A stretch of DNA of 64,000 nucleotides from Dehalococcoidia bacterium (GCA_009692665.1 SHYT01000004.1:62001-126000); one strand, 5' to 3'; numbered from the stretch's first letter, positions 15,517 to 25,232 are shown. The notes: generated from the letters alone by a model not told the origin. Program-made: numbers and translations.

Positions 15517-16740
15517 ATGCAAGGTTCCTCCACCACGACCATCATCAAGGATGGTTCAGTTACCACACCCAAAGGGTTTGAAGCAGGGGCCACATTTGCG
15601 GGGTTGAAAGCTCCCAAAGAGGGACAGCTTGACCTAGCAATCTTGCTTTCCACGCGACTCGCTGCGGCTGCCGGGACATTTACCACAAGTCGGGTGCGGT
15701 CACCGTCGGTGACGCTCAGCCAGGCGAACTTGAAAGCTGGCCCAACACGCGGCGTAGTGGCGAATAGCGGCTGCGCAAACTGCTGCGTGGGGGACCAAGG
15801 CCTCCGCGATGCGGAAGAGACCACACGTTTAGCATCTAGCAAAAGTCGTGTACCCGCCAATGAATTGATGATGTGTAGTACGGGCCTTATTGGCGCGGAA
15901 CTGCCCATGGCGCTCATCCGCGCTGCCATTCCCAACATTCAGCTTTCCGCCAGCGGCGGCCACGATTTTGCCAAGGCTATTCTTACCACTGATAAGTTCA
16001 ACAAAGAAATCGCGGTCTCTTTCAATCTTGCGGGGACGCAAGTGATATTGGCTGGTTGTGGCAAAGGTGCCGGTATGATTCACCCACAGATGGCCACCAT
16101 GCTTTGCTTTCTTACTACGGACGCCAATATTGAGCCGAAGTTCCTTCAACAGGTGCTGAACGAAGTAGTGGATGGCACCATGAACATGATTAGTGTGGAT
16201 GGCGATACAAGTACCAACGATACTGTGCTGCTCTTTGCCAACGGCGCTGCGGGTGGACCGCAGGTGCGCGCCGGCACACCGGAGGCTAAGCAGTTCCAGG
16301 AAGCTCTGTACTACGTTTGCGCGCACTTGTCGCACGAAATTGTGCGTGATGGTGAGGGGGCAACCAAGGTCATTGAGGTCACGGTAGAAGGCGCCAAGTC
16401 TGTAGCCGATGCTCGACTAGCGGCACGATCGGTTTCCAGCTCGCTACTGGTCAAGGCGGCGGTCCATGGGAACGACCCCAACTGGGGCCGGGTGATGATG
16501 GCCATTGGTAAGAGCGGCGCGTACTTGGAAGAGAACAAAGTTGCGCTTTACCTGAACGATGTGTGCCTGATGGAGCATGGACTCCCCATTCCGTTCTTCC
16601 GAGAGGCAGTGGTGGCAACCATGCGAGCCACAACGGTCCGATTCCGAGTCGACCTCAACATAGGCTCGTCGGCGGCAACTGCCTGGGGATGTGACATCAG
16701 TCAAGAGTACGTGCACTTTAACAGCGCGTACGTGACGTAA
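15517..16740 (+). CDS. argJ: Glutamate N-acetyltransferase / amino-acid acetyltransferase
   Basis: ArgJ transfers the acetyl group from N-acetylornithine to glutamate, recycling acetyl in arginine synthesis; bifunctional forms also use acetyl-CoA. The 407-residue protein contains the autocleavage region KGAGMIHPQMATML, where Thr194 would become the nucleophile of the beta subunit. VVANSGCANCCVG and the C-terminal SSAATAWGCDIS are also conserved. The ATG at 15517 follows GAGGTAAGG; a longer frame from 15466 overlaps the upstream gene. It is followed 18 bases later by a GNAT gene and then argB, consistent with an arginine operon. Confidence 0.95.
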   Translation: MQGSSTTTIIKDGSVTTPKGFEAGATFAGLKAPKEGQLDLAILLSTRLAAAAGTFTTSRVRSPSVTLSQANLKAGPTRGVVANSGCANCCVGDQGLRDAEETTRLASSKSRVPANELMMCSTGLIGAELPMALIRAAIPNIQLSASGGHDFAKAILTTDKFNKEIAVSFNLAGTQVILAGCGKGAGMIHPQMATMLCFLTTDANIEPKFLQQVLNEVVDGTMNMISVDGDTSTNDTVLLFANGAAGGPQVRAGTPEAKQFQEALYYVCAHLSHEIVRDGEGATKVIEVTVEGAKSVADARLAARSVSSSLLVKAAVHGNDPNWGRVMMAIGKSGAYLEENKVALYLNDVCLMEHGLPIPFFREAVVATMRATTVRFRVDLNIGSSAATAWGCDISQEYVHFNSAYVT

Positions 16741-16758
16741 GTAGGAGAGATAACGCAC

Positions 16759-17322
16759 ATGGCAAAGAACGCTTCAGGGACGGCGACTGTGTCGCGGCCT
16801 GGGGGCAGGGACGCGGCATACGCATTGACTATCCGGTCAGCGACCGTGACAGATGTTCCCGTTATCACCGAAATTTTTAACCAGGGGGTAGAAGACAAGA
16901 TCGCTACCTTTGACGCCGCGCACACGGTTACACAGCGCCAGGCTTGGTTTGCCACGCATGGCACAACTGAGCCAGTCATTGTTACGGAGAGCAGCGGACA
17001 GGTTGTGGGCTGGGCATCGTTAAGCCAGTTTTCACAGCGTAGTTGCTTTGACCTGGTAAAAGAGCTTTCTATCTATGTCCGGCGCGAATGGCGTAATAAG
17101 GGTGTGGGAGACGTGCTCATGGCCGATCTTCTCCAGCGTGGCGCTGAGGCTAGACTGCACAAAGTCATCCTCTTTGTTTTTCCAAGCAACCTGCGCGGTA
17201 TCGCTTTGTATAAGAAGAACGGTTTCACTAAAGTCGGCATCTTCCGCAACCACGGTTTCCGCGATGGCGAATGGCTGGACTCAATGGCGATGGAACGCAT
17301 CATAGACTCAAACGGGCGGTAA
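16759..17322 (+). CDS. GNAT family N-acetyltransferase
   Basis: This 187-residue GNAT acetyltransferase has an N-terminal extension of about 22 residues, then LTIRSATVTDVPVITEIFNQGVED and the acetyl-CoA binding motif VRREWRNKGVGDVLMADLL (R/Q-x-x-G-x-G/A type). The overall pattern (IFNQGVEDKIATF ... GFTKVGIFRNHGFRDGEWLDSM) resembles phosphinothricin acetyltransferase-like proteins. It sits between argJ and argB with gaps of 18 and 1 bases. A role in acetylating glutamate or another arginine-pathway intermediate is possible, but that is inference from location only. Confidence 0.8.
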   Translation: MAKNASGTATVSRPGGRDAAYALTIRSATVTDVPVITEIFNQGVEDKIATFDAAHTVTQRQAWFATHGTTEPVIVTESSGQVVGWASLSQFSQRSCFDLVKELSIYVRREWRNKGVGDVLMADLLQRGAEARLHKVILFVFPSNLRGIALYKKNGFTKVGIFRNHGFRDGEWLDSMAMERIIDSNGR

Positions 17323-17323
17323 G

Positions 17324-18145
17324 ATGCCCTCCTTGGGAGGATCCGTGGTTAGTAAGACGCAGCAGCGTCCAATTGTGATAAAGATCGGCGGGAGCACCTT
17401 AGGCAGTAATGACACTACATTCCAGGATGTGGCGACGCTCCAGCAACGTGGAATGCCGGTCGTTATCGTCCATGGCGGCGGTGCAGTCATTTCTAGCTGG
17501 CTCTCCAAAATAGGAGTCAAGGCCACATTTGTGCGAGGCTTGCGCGTCACGGACGCGGCCACGCTCGAAGTGGTCGTTGCCGTTCTTGGGGGCCTGGTCA
17601 ATAAGCAGATCGTGGCTGATCTCCAGGCATGTGGCGTGAAGGCCGTTGGTATCAGCGGAGTGGACGCAGGCATTATGAAGGGCAAGATGCTTGACCCCGA
17701 GTTGGGGTTTGTGGGCGGAGTCACACACGTGGACGCACAGCCGGTGCTGGACATGCTACGATTGGGCTACATTCCGGTGGTTGCGCCGGTAGCGCTGCAA
17801 CCTGCACAAGGTGCAAGCAGCACATGGAGCTTTCTGAACTTGAATGCGGATACCGCTGCCGGCGAGCTTGCGGTGGGGCTTGATGCCGGTCGTTTGCTGT
17901 TTCTCACGGACGTGGAAGGCATACTGGACAGCGCCAAGAAGCTGATTCATCGATTGACGCCAGCAAATGCAAAGGCACTTATTAGCTCAGGTGTAGTAGG
18001 CGGCGGCATGATCCCCAAAGTGGAAGCCTGCCTGACCGCACTTTCCTCTGCACCAAACGCTCAGATTATTGATGGTAGAGTACCACACGCTCTCTTGGAG
18101 TGCGTTTCCGGGAAGGCCATGGGCACGCTCGTGGAGCGTGGATAA
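17324..18145 (+). CDS. argB: Acetylglutamate kinase
   Basis: ArgB phosphorylates N-acetylglutamate, the second step of arginine synthesis. The 273-residue frame shows the amino-acid kinase signatures IVIKIGGSTLG, VVIVHGGGAVIS, the NAG-binding RGLRVTDAATLEVV, NADTAAGELAVGL and FLTDVEGI. Two starts are possible: ATG at 17324, one base after the GNAT stop, and GTG at 17345 directly behind GGGAGG. Starting at 17345 would remove seven residues that carry no conserved sequence. It is followed seven bases later by the UPF0182 gene. Confidence 0.93.
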   Translation: MPSLGGSVVSKTQQRPIVIKIGGSTLGSNDTTFQDVATLQQRGMPVVIVHGGGAVISSWLSKIGVKATFVRGLRVTDAATLEVVVAVLGGLVNKQIVADLQACGVKAVGISGVDAGIMKGKMLDPELGFVGGVTHVDAQPVLDMLRLGYIPVVAPVALQPAQGASSTWSFLNLNADTAAGELAVGLDAGRLLFLTDVEGILDSAKKLIHRLTPANAKALISSGVVGGGMIPKVEACLTALSSAPNAQIIDGRVPHALLECVSGKAMGTLVERG

Positions 18146-18152
18146 GGAGCAT

Positions 18153-20906
18153 ATGTCGCTATTCTCTAATGATCCCAGGAACGGTATCCCCGGAGACCTA
18201 GGGCTTCCGCCTCAGTGGAAGAGTGCCGCGGTGGTTGGAGGAGCGATTGTTGGTGCGGTGCTGCTATTCACATTGCTTGCGTGGCTGCGTCAGGTGTGGA
18301 CAGACCTGCTGTGGTTCGGGAGCTTGGGCTACGATGATGTCTACAAAACTATCCTGGTATCTCGCATCGAGTTGTTCCTAGTAAGCGCTTTTTTATTTGC
18401 GGTCATCGCGGCAGTGAATGTCTGGTGGGTGTACCGGTATAGCCGTGGGCCTCAACTAGAGCCCATTCCACCTGCGGCTCTCAAAGTTCTCCGCCGCCTC
18501 GCTGTTGGCGGTGTCATTTTTGTACTGGCAGTGGCGGCGCTCATCTTTGGCGCCACGGCCGCCGGGCGCTGGGAAATGGTGCTTAGCTACCTGAACGCTG
18601 TCCCATTTGGCACTACAGACCCCCAATTCGGCAAGGATATCAGCTTTTTTGTATTCACCTTGCCCATGTTTCACTTTATCCAGGGATGGGTTGTTGGCGC
18701 GCTTATTGTCAGCCTGTTGATGAGCGGAGCGCTCCATGTGGCATTGGTTAGCCTCCGTGGCGCCGCGATTACTTTGACCGGAGCCTTCCGCACACACATC
18801 TCCATTCTGGGCGCCCTTATCCTGGTTGCCTTCTTTTTCAACTACTGGCTTAGCATTTTCGATCTCTCATTTTCGGATCGCGGCGCTGTATTTGGCGCGA
18901 CTTATGCGGACGTAAATGCGCGAATGTTTGCCCAACGCTCGCTCATGCTGGTGGTCCTGGCCGGGGCCGGAGTCCTACTCCTGAACGCTTTTATCTGGAG
19001 AGAAACTCGGCTGGTGGTAGGCGTGCTAGTACTTTGGATTGGCGCGGCCATCATCGTTGGGTCAATCTACCCATCAATGATCCAGCGCTTCCAGGTGCAA
19101 CCTAGCGAGCTGGCAAGGGAACGTCCCTACATAGAGCGAAACATTGCCCTTACAAGGGAAGCGTTCAATCTGAATAAAATTCAAGAACAAACGTACTCTC
19201 TGCAAAACCAGGCGGTTACTGCGCAAACTGTAGCCAGTAACCCAGAGACGTTCGCCAATGTGCGTCTATGGGATCACAGGCCGTTCAAGGATGTGCTCAA
19301 TCAGATCCAGTTTATCCGTCCGTACTACGACTTTAATGATGTAGACATCGACCGCTACACGGTCAACGGCCAGTACCGGCAGGTGGCCATTTCAGTCCGT
19401 GAATTGAGTCCGGAGAAGCTGCCAGCCCAAGCCCAGAACTGGGTCAACCAGCGGCTGCAATTTACGCATGGTCAGGGCGTGGCAATGGCGCCGGTCACCG
19501 AGTTCACCCCGGACGGACGCCCGATATTCTTTATTAAGGACATTCCGCCTGCTGGAGCTCTGGAGATCAAGCAGCCGGCGGTTTATTTTGGTGAGACGAA
19601 TCAGCACTACGTTATCGTGAACTCCAAACAAGCGGAGTTTGACTACCCCACCGATGCGGACGTAGGCGTTTACACAAAGTATGCTGGAAAGGGCGGAGTT
19701 CAACTGAGCAGCTATATACGCCGAGTAGCCTACGCCTGGGAGTTTCGCGATATCAATATCTTAATATCTCCTGAATTGACGCCGGAGAGCCGCATCATGT
19801 ACCGGCGGACGGTGCAGGACGGCATTGGCGCTATTGCTCCATTCCTACGGCTGGATCGCGACCCTTATGTGGTAGTGAGTGATGGAAAGCTGTACTGGAT
19901 TCAAGACGCCTATACAGTGACCAATCGGTATCCGTACTCCACGCCCTCGGCAAGCGGGTTCAACTATATCCGCAATAGCGTCAAGATTGTTATGGACGCT
20001 TACGATGGCGCACAAACGTACTATATTGCTGACACAACAGACCCACTGGTGCTGACACTCAACAACGTATTTCCTACACTGTTCAAGCCGCTCAGCGAGC
20101 TTCATGCTGGTTTGCGCTCCCACCTGCGCTACCCGGAAGACATGTTCACGGTGCAAGCGCAGAAGTACCTGCAGTACCATATGCAAGATCCAACGGTGTT
20201 CTTTAACAAGGAAGACCAGTGGAGCGTCCCGCAAGAGCGTTTCTTTGATGTCGACCAGCCAATGGAGCCGTACTACCTGAACATGAAGCTGCCCGGGCAG
20301 ACCGCACAAGAGTTTGTCATGTTGCTGCCGTTTACGCCGGTCAACCGTCCCAACCTGGTGTCTTGGCTAGCCGCACGCAGTGATGGCGACCACTATGGAA
20401 CCCTGGTTGCATACACGTTCCCAAAGGATCGGCAGGTGGACGGTCCACAGCAGATTGAAGCGCGCATAGACAATGACGGGGTTGTCCGCGAACAGATGGC
20501 GCTGTGGAAGCAAGGCGGCCAGAAGGTGCTACGCGGAAACCTGCTCGTCATACCCGTTGGAAATGGCCTTGTATACGTGGAACCGATCTACTTGCAGCCG
20601 GCAAGTCTACCGTTTCCTGAGCTAACCCGCGTGATCATGGTGGATGGCACGAGAGTGATCATGCGGAATTCCGTGAATGAGGCGATTGCTGGTCTGACGG
20701 GCGCAGCACCACCGGTCACATCAGGTACTACAATTCTTCCAAGCACAACGGCATCCGCAATACGACCGTCTGGCAGCCCAGCACCATCGCCAGCCCAGAC
20801 TATAGATGACGCGACGCGAGCCATTCAGGAGATGCAGAGCAGTTTGCAGAAGCTGCAACAAGCCCTGGATGCACTTCGTCGCCAAGTCGGAGGAAATGGC
20901 AAATGA
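18153..20906 (+). CDS. UPF0182 family large membrane protein
   Basis: This 917-residue protein has seven hydrophobic segments in the first 330 residues (for example AAVVGGAIVGAVLLFTLLAW and LIVSLLMSGALHVALVSL). A large predicted extracytoplasmic domain follows (HRPFKDVLNQIQFIRPYYDF ... DVDIDRYTVNG), matching UPF0182. It ends in a low-complexity Ser/Thr/Pro linker and a short coiled coil (IQEMQSSLQKLQQALDALRR). The function of UPF0182 is not known. The ATG at 18153 follows AAGGAG; the frame upstream overlaps argB. Its stop overlaps the argD start (ATGA), so it is translated as part of the arginine operon. Confidence 0.9.
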   Translation: MSLFSNDPRNGIPGDLGLPPQWKSAAVVGGAIVGAVLLFTLLAWLRQVWTDLLWFGSLGYDDVYKTILVSRIELFLVSAFLFAVIAAVNVWWVYRYSRGPQLEPIPPAALKVLRRLAVGGVIFVLAVAALIFGATAAGRWEMVLSYLNAVPFGTTDPQFGKDISFFVFTLPMFHFIQGWVVGALIVSLLMSGALHVALVSLRGAAITLTGAFRTHISILGALILVAFFFNYWLSIFDLSFSDRGAVFGATYADVNARMFAQRSLMLVVLAGAGVLLLNAFIWRETRLVVGVLVLWIGAAIIVGSIYPSMIQRFQVQPSELARERPYIERNIALTREAFNLNKIQEQTYSLQNQAVTAQTVASNPETFANVRLWDHRPFKDVLNQIQFIRPYYDFNDVDIDRYTVNGQYRQVAISVRELSPEKLPAQAQNWVNQRLQFTHGQGVAMAPVTEFTPDGRPIFFIKDIPPAGALEIKQPAVYFGETNQHYVIVNSKQAEFDYPTDADVGVYTKYAGKGGVQLSSYIRRVAYAWEFRDINILISPELTPESRIMYRRTVQDGIGAIAPFLRLDRDPYVVVSDGKLYWIQDAYTVTNRYPYSTPSASGFNYIRNSVKIVMDAYDGAQTYYIADTTDPLVLTLNNVFPTLFKPLSELHAGLRSHLRYPEDMFTVQAQKYLQYHMQDPTVFFNKEDQWSVPQERFFDVDQPMEPYYLNMKLPGQTAQEFVMLLPFTPVNRPNLVSWLAARSDGDHYGTLVAYTFPKDRQVDGPQQIEARIDNDGVVREQMALWKQGGQKVLRGNLLVIPVGNGLVYVEPIYLQPASLPFPELTRVIMVDGTRVIMRNSVNEAIAGLTGAAPPVTSGTTILPSTTASAIRPSGSPAPSPAQTIDDATRAIQEMQSSLQKLQQALDALRRQVGGNGK

Positions 20907-22099
20907 CAGACTGGATAGCCGAAGAAAAAAAATACTACATGCAGACCCGCCGTCAGCCCATCGTCATTGTGCGTGGGCTGGGCGCCAAAGTCTGGGACGA
21001 GCATGGGAAAGAGTACCTGGACTTCACAGCCGGATGGGCTGTGAACAACATCGGCCACTGCCACCCCGCGGTGGTGAAAGCGGTGCAGGAACAAGTTGCT
21101 ACTCTCACGCAGACGTCCAACCAGTTTTTCACGGTACCACAGTTGAAGCTAGCTAAGCTGCTTGTGGAAAGCAGCGGCATGGGTAAGGTGTTCTTCTGCA
21201 ACAGCGGCGCAGAAGCGAATGAGGGCGCTATTAAGCTCGCACGCAAGTACGGCAAATTGCACAAGAGCGGCGCATATGAAGTCATTGCCGCTGATAACTC
21301 ATTCCATGGCCGCACACTGACGACCGTGGCTGCTACAGGCAACGTGCACTATCAGGAGCCGTTTACGCCAATGCCGGACGGCTTTAAGCATGTTCCCTTT
21401 GGCGACATTGAGGCCATTAAGCTTGCCACTACGCCGAAAACCGTTGCCGTCTTGCTTGAGCCGGTACAAGGCGAGGGCGGCGTGAACGTGCCGCCACCGG
21501 ACTACCTCCGGCAGGTGCGCCAGTGGTGTACGGAGCGCGGGTTGCTACTCATCCTTGACGAGGTGCAGACAGGCATGGGCCGTTTGGGAACACTGTTTGG
21601 CTTCCAAAGGTACCAGGCTGATCCAGATGTCATAACATTGGCTAAAGGGCTTGGTGGCGGTGTGCCTGTAGGCGCTTTCCTGGCAAAGGACTCATGTGCT
21701 GTGCTTGTTCCGGGTGAGCATGGGTCTACCTTTGGCGGCAACCCCCTGGTCTGTGCGGCGGCGCTTGCTTCTACCGAATGGCTCATCGACCACAAGATCT
21801 GGGAGAATGCGCGCAAGATGGGTGAACGGCTCATGCGCGGCCTGAACGACTTGTACAAGAGCTTTCCCAAAGAGATCAAGGAAGTGCGCGGCGTCGGACT
21901 GTTGCAAGGTGTTGAGACGCGGGAAGACGTAGCTGGAGCGGTGATAACAGCTTGCAATGCTGAAGGTTTGCTGCTCAATCCGGCTCGCCCTAACGTGGTC
22001 CGGTTCATGCCTCCTTTGACCATTACTGAGCAGGACGTCGATGAGGCGCTAGTACGTCTGAGCCGCGCGTGCGCCAAAGTATTCTCGGTCAAGGCGTAG
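20903..22099 (+). CDS. argD: Acetylornithine aminotransferase
   Basis: This 398-residue class-III, PLP-dependent aminotransferase converts N-acetylglutamate semialdehyde to N-acetylornithine. Visible signatures are FFCNSGAEANEGAIKLARK, the cofactor-contacting FHGRTLTTVAATG, LLILDEVQTGMGR and the Schiff-base lysine in VITLAKGLGGG. The C-terminal block NVVRFMPPLTI is also typical. The start codon overlaps the UPF0182 stop by four bases. Its place between argB and argG supports ArgD over other class-III aminotransferases such as ornithine or GABA enzymes. Confidence 0.93.
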   Translation: MTDWIAEEKKYYMQTRRQPIVIVRGLGAKVWDEHGKEYLDFTAGWAVNNIGHCHPAVVKAVQEQVATLTQTSNQFFTVPQLKLAKLLVESSGMGKVFFCNSGAEANEGAIKLARKYGKLHKSGAYEVIAADNSFHGRTLTTVAATGNVHYQEPFTPMPDGFKHVPFGDIEAIKLATTPKTVAVLLEPVQGEGGVNVPPPDYLRQVRQWCTERGLLLILDEVQTGMGRLGTLFGFQRYQADPDVITLAKGLGGGVPVGAFLAKDSCAVLVPGEHGSTFGGNPLVCAAALASTEWLIDHKIWENARKMGERLMRGLNDLYKSFPKEIKEVRGVGLLQGVETREDVAGAVITACNAEGLLLNPARPNVVRFMPPLTITEQDVDEALVRLSRACAKVFSVKA

Positions 22100-22137
22100 C
22101 CAAGCACACAGGAATAACACTCGGAGGAAATGGTCCA

Positions 22138-23379
22138 GTGAGCAGCGGCAGCAGAAAGGCGCGGATCGTCTTAGCGTACAGCGGCGGCCTTGATACCACT
22201 ACGGCCATTCCATGGCTTAAGGAAAAATTTAACGCTGAGGTTGTCACGGTGACGGCCGACATGGGTCAGGGTGGCGACCTGGAAGGCGTCCGCAAGCGCG
22301 CACTAGCTGTCGGTGCTGCCAAGGCCCTCGTGGTGGATGGGCGTGAGATGTTCGTCCGCGAGTTTGTGTGGCCAGCGTTCCAGGCGGGCGCGCTCTATGA
22401 GGGCGAGTATCCGCTTGCCACCGCCCTCTCCCGTCCGCTCATCGCCCGGTCGCTCGCTGAAGCTGCCATTTCTGAGGGAGCTTTTGCCGTAGCGCACGGC
22501 TGCACCGGCAAAGGTAATGACCAGGTGCGTATTGAAGTCGGCATCATGGCGCTTGCACCGGAGGTCAAGGTTATTGCGCCCGCGCGTGAATGGGGCATGA
22601 GCCGCGATGAGGAAGTAGAATTCCTTCGCGCTCGCAATCTGCCTGCTCTCGCGAAGAAGACCAGCCAGTTTTCGGTTGACGAGAATATCTGGGGGCGCTC
22701 TATTGAAGCGGGGCCGTTAGAGAACCCTTGGAGCGAGCCGCCGGAAGAGGTCTACGCATGGACGGCGTCCGTTGCGAAGGCACCCGCAGAGCCGCTGTAC
22801 ATGGAGATTGATTTCGAGTGCGGCATTCCCGTTTCCGTGAACGGCGAGAAGCGCAGCCCGCTGGCGTTGGTTGAGCACCTCAACATGGTGGCTGGTAAGC
22901 ACGGCGTTGGGCGAATTGACCACCTGGAGAACCGGTTGGTTGGCATCAAATCGCGTGAGATTTACGAGGCGCCTGCAGCAGTGCTGCTGCACAAGGCGCG
23001 CCGGGCGCTGGAGACTATCACGCTGGCCAAAGAGCAGGTGCGTTTTAAGGACTACGTAGCGCAGCAATATGCCGACTTGGTGTACAACGGACTATGGTTC
23101 ACTCCACATCGGGAAGACCTGGATGCCTACGTGCAGAGCGTGGAGCGCTCTGTCACTGGCTCTGTGAGGATGCGTTTACACAAGGGAAACGCTACTGTGG
23201 TGGGCCGCAAATCTCCAAACGCGTTGTACTCTTATGAGCTTGCGACGTACGATAAGCAAGACCAATTCGACCACCGTGCCTCCGAAGGGTTTATCAAGGT
23301 GTTCGGCCTGCCAAGCAAAACGCAGAACCGAGTACAGCGTTCGCAGCCGGCGGCCAAGAAAGGGCGCGGCAAGAGGTAA
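22138..23379 (+). CDS. argG: Argininosuccinate synthase
   Basis: This 413-residue enzyme joins citrulline and aspartate with ATP. The N-terminal P-loop-like IVLAYSGGLDTT, the citrulline/aspartate binding GCTGKGNDQVRIE and SVDENIWGRSIEAGPLENPW are all present. The GTG at 22138 was chosen because it follows GGAGGA and begins directly before the conserved N-terminal strand; the frame is open back to 22069, inside argD. The C-terminal 15 residues are basic (QPAAKKGRGKR) and variable. Length fits the family. Confidence 0.95.
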   Translation: MSSGSRKARIVLAYSGGLDTTTAIPWLKEKFNAEVVTVTADMGQGGDLEGVRKRALAVGAAKALVVDGREMFVREFVWPAFQAGALYEGEYPLATALSRPLIARSLAEAAISEGAFAVAHGCTGKGNDQVRIEVGIMALAPEVKVIAPAREWGMSRDEEVEFLRARNLPALAKKTSQFSVDENIWGRSIEAGPLENPWSEPPEEVYAWTASVAKAPAEPLYMEIDFECGIPVSVNGEKRSPLALVEHLNMVAGKHGVGRIDHLENRLVGIKSREIYEAPAAVLLHKARRALETITLAKEQVRFKDYVAQQYADLVYNGLWFTPHREDLDAYVQSVERSVTGSVRMRLHKGNATVVGRKSPNALYSYELATYDKQDQFDHRASEGFIKVFGLPSKTQNRVQRSQPAAKKGRGKR

Positions 23380-23415
23380 AAGGCAGCGCGAGAGGGGGAT
23401 TTTGGAGATGATGCC

Positions 23416-23616
23416 GTGATCATCAAGACATTCTCAGCGACGATTCGCAAAGAGGGTGGCCTGTATATTGCGGAGTGCTCTGAAATAGGCACCATCAGTC
23501 AGGGGAAAACCCGAGACGAAGCCCTTGCGAACCTCAAGGAAACCACACAATTGTACCTTGAGGAGTTTCCTATCATTCAAAAGCGAATCCGCCATGGTGG
23601 GGCATTCACCGACTAA
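23416..23616 (+). CDS. Orphan HicB-like (UPF0150) protein
   Basis: This 66-residue protein has the HicB/UPF0150 fold signature: FSATIRKEGGLYIAECSEIG, then QGKTRDEALANLKETTQLYLEE. In type II toxin-antitoxin pairs HicB neutralises the HicA mRNA interferase, but no hicA is present here: argG ends 36 bases upstream and argH starts 18 bases downstream. The C-terminal DNA-binding domain of full HicB antitoxins is also absent, so this is a stand-alone short version, common in Chloroflexota and Cyanobacteria. The GTG start follows GGAG. Inserted within the argG-argH gene pair. Confidence 0.75.
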   Translation: MIIKTFSATIRKEGGLYIAECSEIGTISQGKTRDEALANLKETTQLYLEEFPIIQKRIRHGGAFTD

Positions 23617-23634
23617 TCTTACTATCGGAACATC

Positions 23635-25005
23635 ATGACAACTGACGATGTCGGCTCAAGCTTCAAGTCCTTTACTGTCTCTCTTCACTATGACCGGCGG
23701 CTGTACAAGCAGGACATTGCTGGCTCCATAGCGCACGTGCGGATGCTCGCCAAGCAAGGCATCGTCACGAAGCAAGAGGCAGACCAGATTGTCAAGGGTC
23801 TTGCTGCCATACGGGAGGAGATTGAGGCGGGTCAGTTTCCCTGGCGCGAGGACCTAGAAGACATTCACATGAATATTGAATCTCGTCTGCACGCTAGGAT
23901 TGGCGACGTGGCGGGCAAGTTGCATACAGGCCGCTCCCGCAACGACCAGGTGGCCACTGACACCCGCCTGTACACCAAAGAGGCTATAACCAAGACTATA
24001 GCTGGTATCCGCGGCGTGCAGCGCTCTCTGCTCGCCCAAGCGGAGGCGAATACCGAAACCATACTGCCAGGCTATACACATATGCAACGCGCCCAGCCTG
24101 TGCTATTGGCGCACCACTTCCTGGCGTACTTCCAGATGTTTGAGCGTGACATCCAGCGTTTCCGAGATGCTCTCAAGCGTACCGATGTCATGCCTCTTGG
24201 CAGTGCAGCGATGGCAGGCGCGGCGTATTGGCTTGATCGTGAATGGGTAGCAAAGGAGTTAGGCTTTAGCGCCATCTCGCAGAACAGCATGGACGCTGTG
24301 TCTGACCGCGACTTTTTACTGGACTATCACGCGGCCGCAGCTACGTGCATGATGCACCTCTCGCGGCTGTCAGAAGAGTTAGTGTACTGGTCCAGCGAGG
24401 AGTTTGGCTTCATCCGCATGGCGGCGGAATTCACGACGGGCAGCAGCATCATGCCACAGAAGCGCAACCCGGACTTTGCGGAGATTGCACGCGGCAAAAC
24501 GGGCCGTGTATACGGACATCTTATGGGCCTGCTCACCATTATGAAAGGCCTGCCACTCACCTATAACCGTGACCTGCAAGAAGACAAAGAGGGCTTCTTT
24601 GACACGGTCGACACGCTTCTGGCAACCCTGGAAGTCTTTGCACCGATGCTCATCTCCATGGAAATCCGTTGGGAGCGCATGCGCCAGGCCACTGGGGCGG
24701 GCTACATGCTTGCTACCGATCTTGCTGACTACCTAGTGCGGCGCGGCGTGCCATTCCGCATAGCGCACGGTATCGTGGCCGAACTGACTCGCTATGCAGC
24801 CTCGAAGAGCATGACGTACGGCCAACTGACTATGGATGAATTCAAAAAATTCTCACCGGACTTTGCGCAGGACGTAAGTGAGATCACGGAAGAGAAGTCC
24901 GTTGCTGCGCGTGACGTGCCTGGCGGTACCGCACCGGGACGTGTGCGGCAGGCGCTGGAGGAAGCCAAAAAGCTGTTGGCGGCCACTAGCGAGAAGCCAG
25001 AATGA
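23635..25005 (+). CDS. argH: Argininosuccinate lyase
   Basis: This 456-residue fumarase-superfamily enzyme splits argininosuccinate into arginine and fumarate. It shows MNIESRLHARIG, LHTGRSRNDQVATD, GYTHMQRAQPVLLAHH and the superfamily signature GSSIMPQKRNPD with the catalytic serine loop. The ATG at 23635 lies 18 bases after the hicB-like gene. The stop overlaps the ATG of the next small gene (ATGA). Complete and typical in length. Confidence 0.96.
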   Translation: MTTDDVGSSFKSFTVSLHYDRRLYKQDIAGSIAHVRMLAKQGIVTKQEADQIVKGLAAIREEIEAGQFPWREDLEDIHMNIESRLHARIGDVAGKLHTGRSRNDQVATDTRLYTKEAITKTIAGIRGVQRSLLAQAEANTETILPGYTHMQRAQPVLLAHHFLAYFQMFERDIQRFRDALKRTDVMPLGSAAMAGAAYWLDREWVAKELGFSAISQNSMDAVSDRDFLLDYHAAAATCMMHLSRLSEELVYWSSEEFGFIRMAAEFTTGSSIMPQKRNPDFAEIARGKTGRVYGHLMGLLTIMKGLPLTYNRDLQEDKEGFFDTVDTLLATLEVFAPMLISMEIRWERMRQATGAGYMLATDLADYLVRRGVPFRIAHGIVAELTRYAASKSMTYGQLTMDEFKKFSPDFAQDVSEITEEKSVAARDVPGGTAPGRVRQALEEAKKLLAATSEKPE

Positions 25006-25208
25006 ATGGGCGCACGTTAATCAAACTCCTGCTCGGGAATTGGCTGGCTGGCTTTGGACTACTCCTGGCTGTAGAACAGTTCACTGTCGGCATTAAGCCT
25101 GACGCTCTCCCAGCGCTTGTTCTAGTTTCTTTTATGCTATCGCCTATAGGGCTGTTTCTTTTCTGGTTGATCCATCGAGACAAGGGATCGCCGGGGAGGT
25201 ACATATAG
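25002..25208 (+). CDS. Small membrane protein, two TM segments
   Basis: This 68-residue protein has two predicted helices (LIKLLLGNWLAGFGLLLAVEQF and LPALVLVSFMLSPIGLFLFW) and a short charged C-terminus. It overlaps the argH stop by four bases and precedes rpe, so it is co-transcribed. The family is not recognised; the close coupling argues that it is real. Confidence 0.6.
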   Translation: MNGRTLIKLLLGNWLAGFGLLLAVEQFTVGIKPDALPALVLVSFMLSPIGLFLFWLIHRDKGSPGRYI

Positions 25209-25232
25209 TTGGTGCGGAAGAGGCACACGCGC

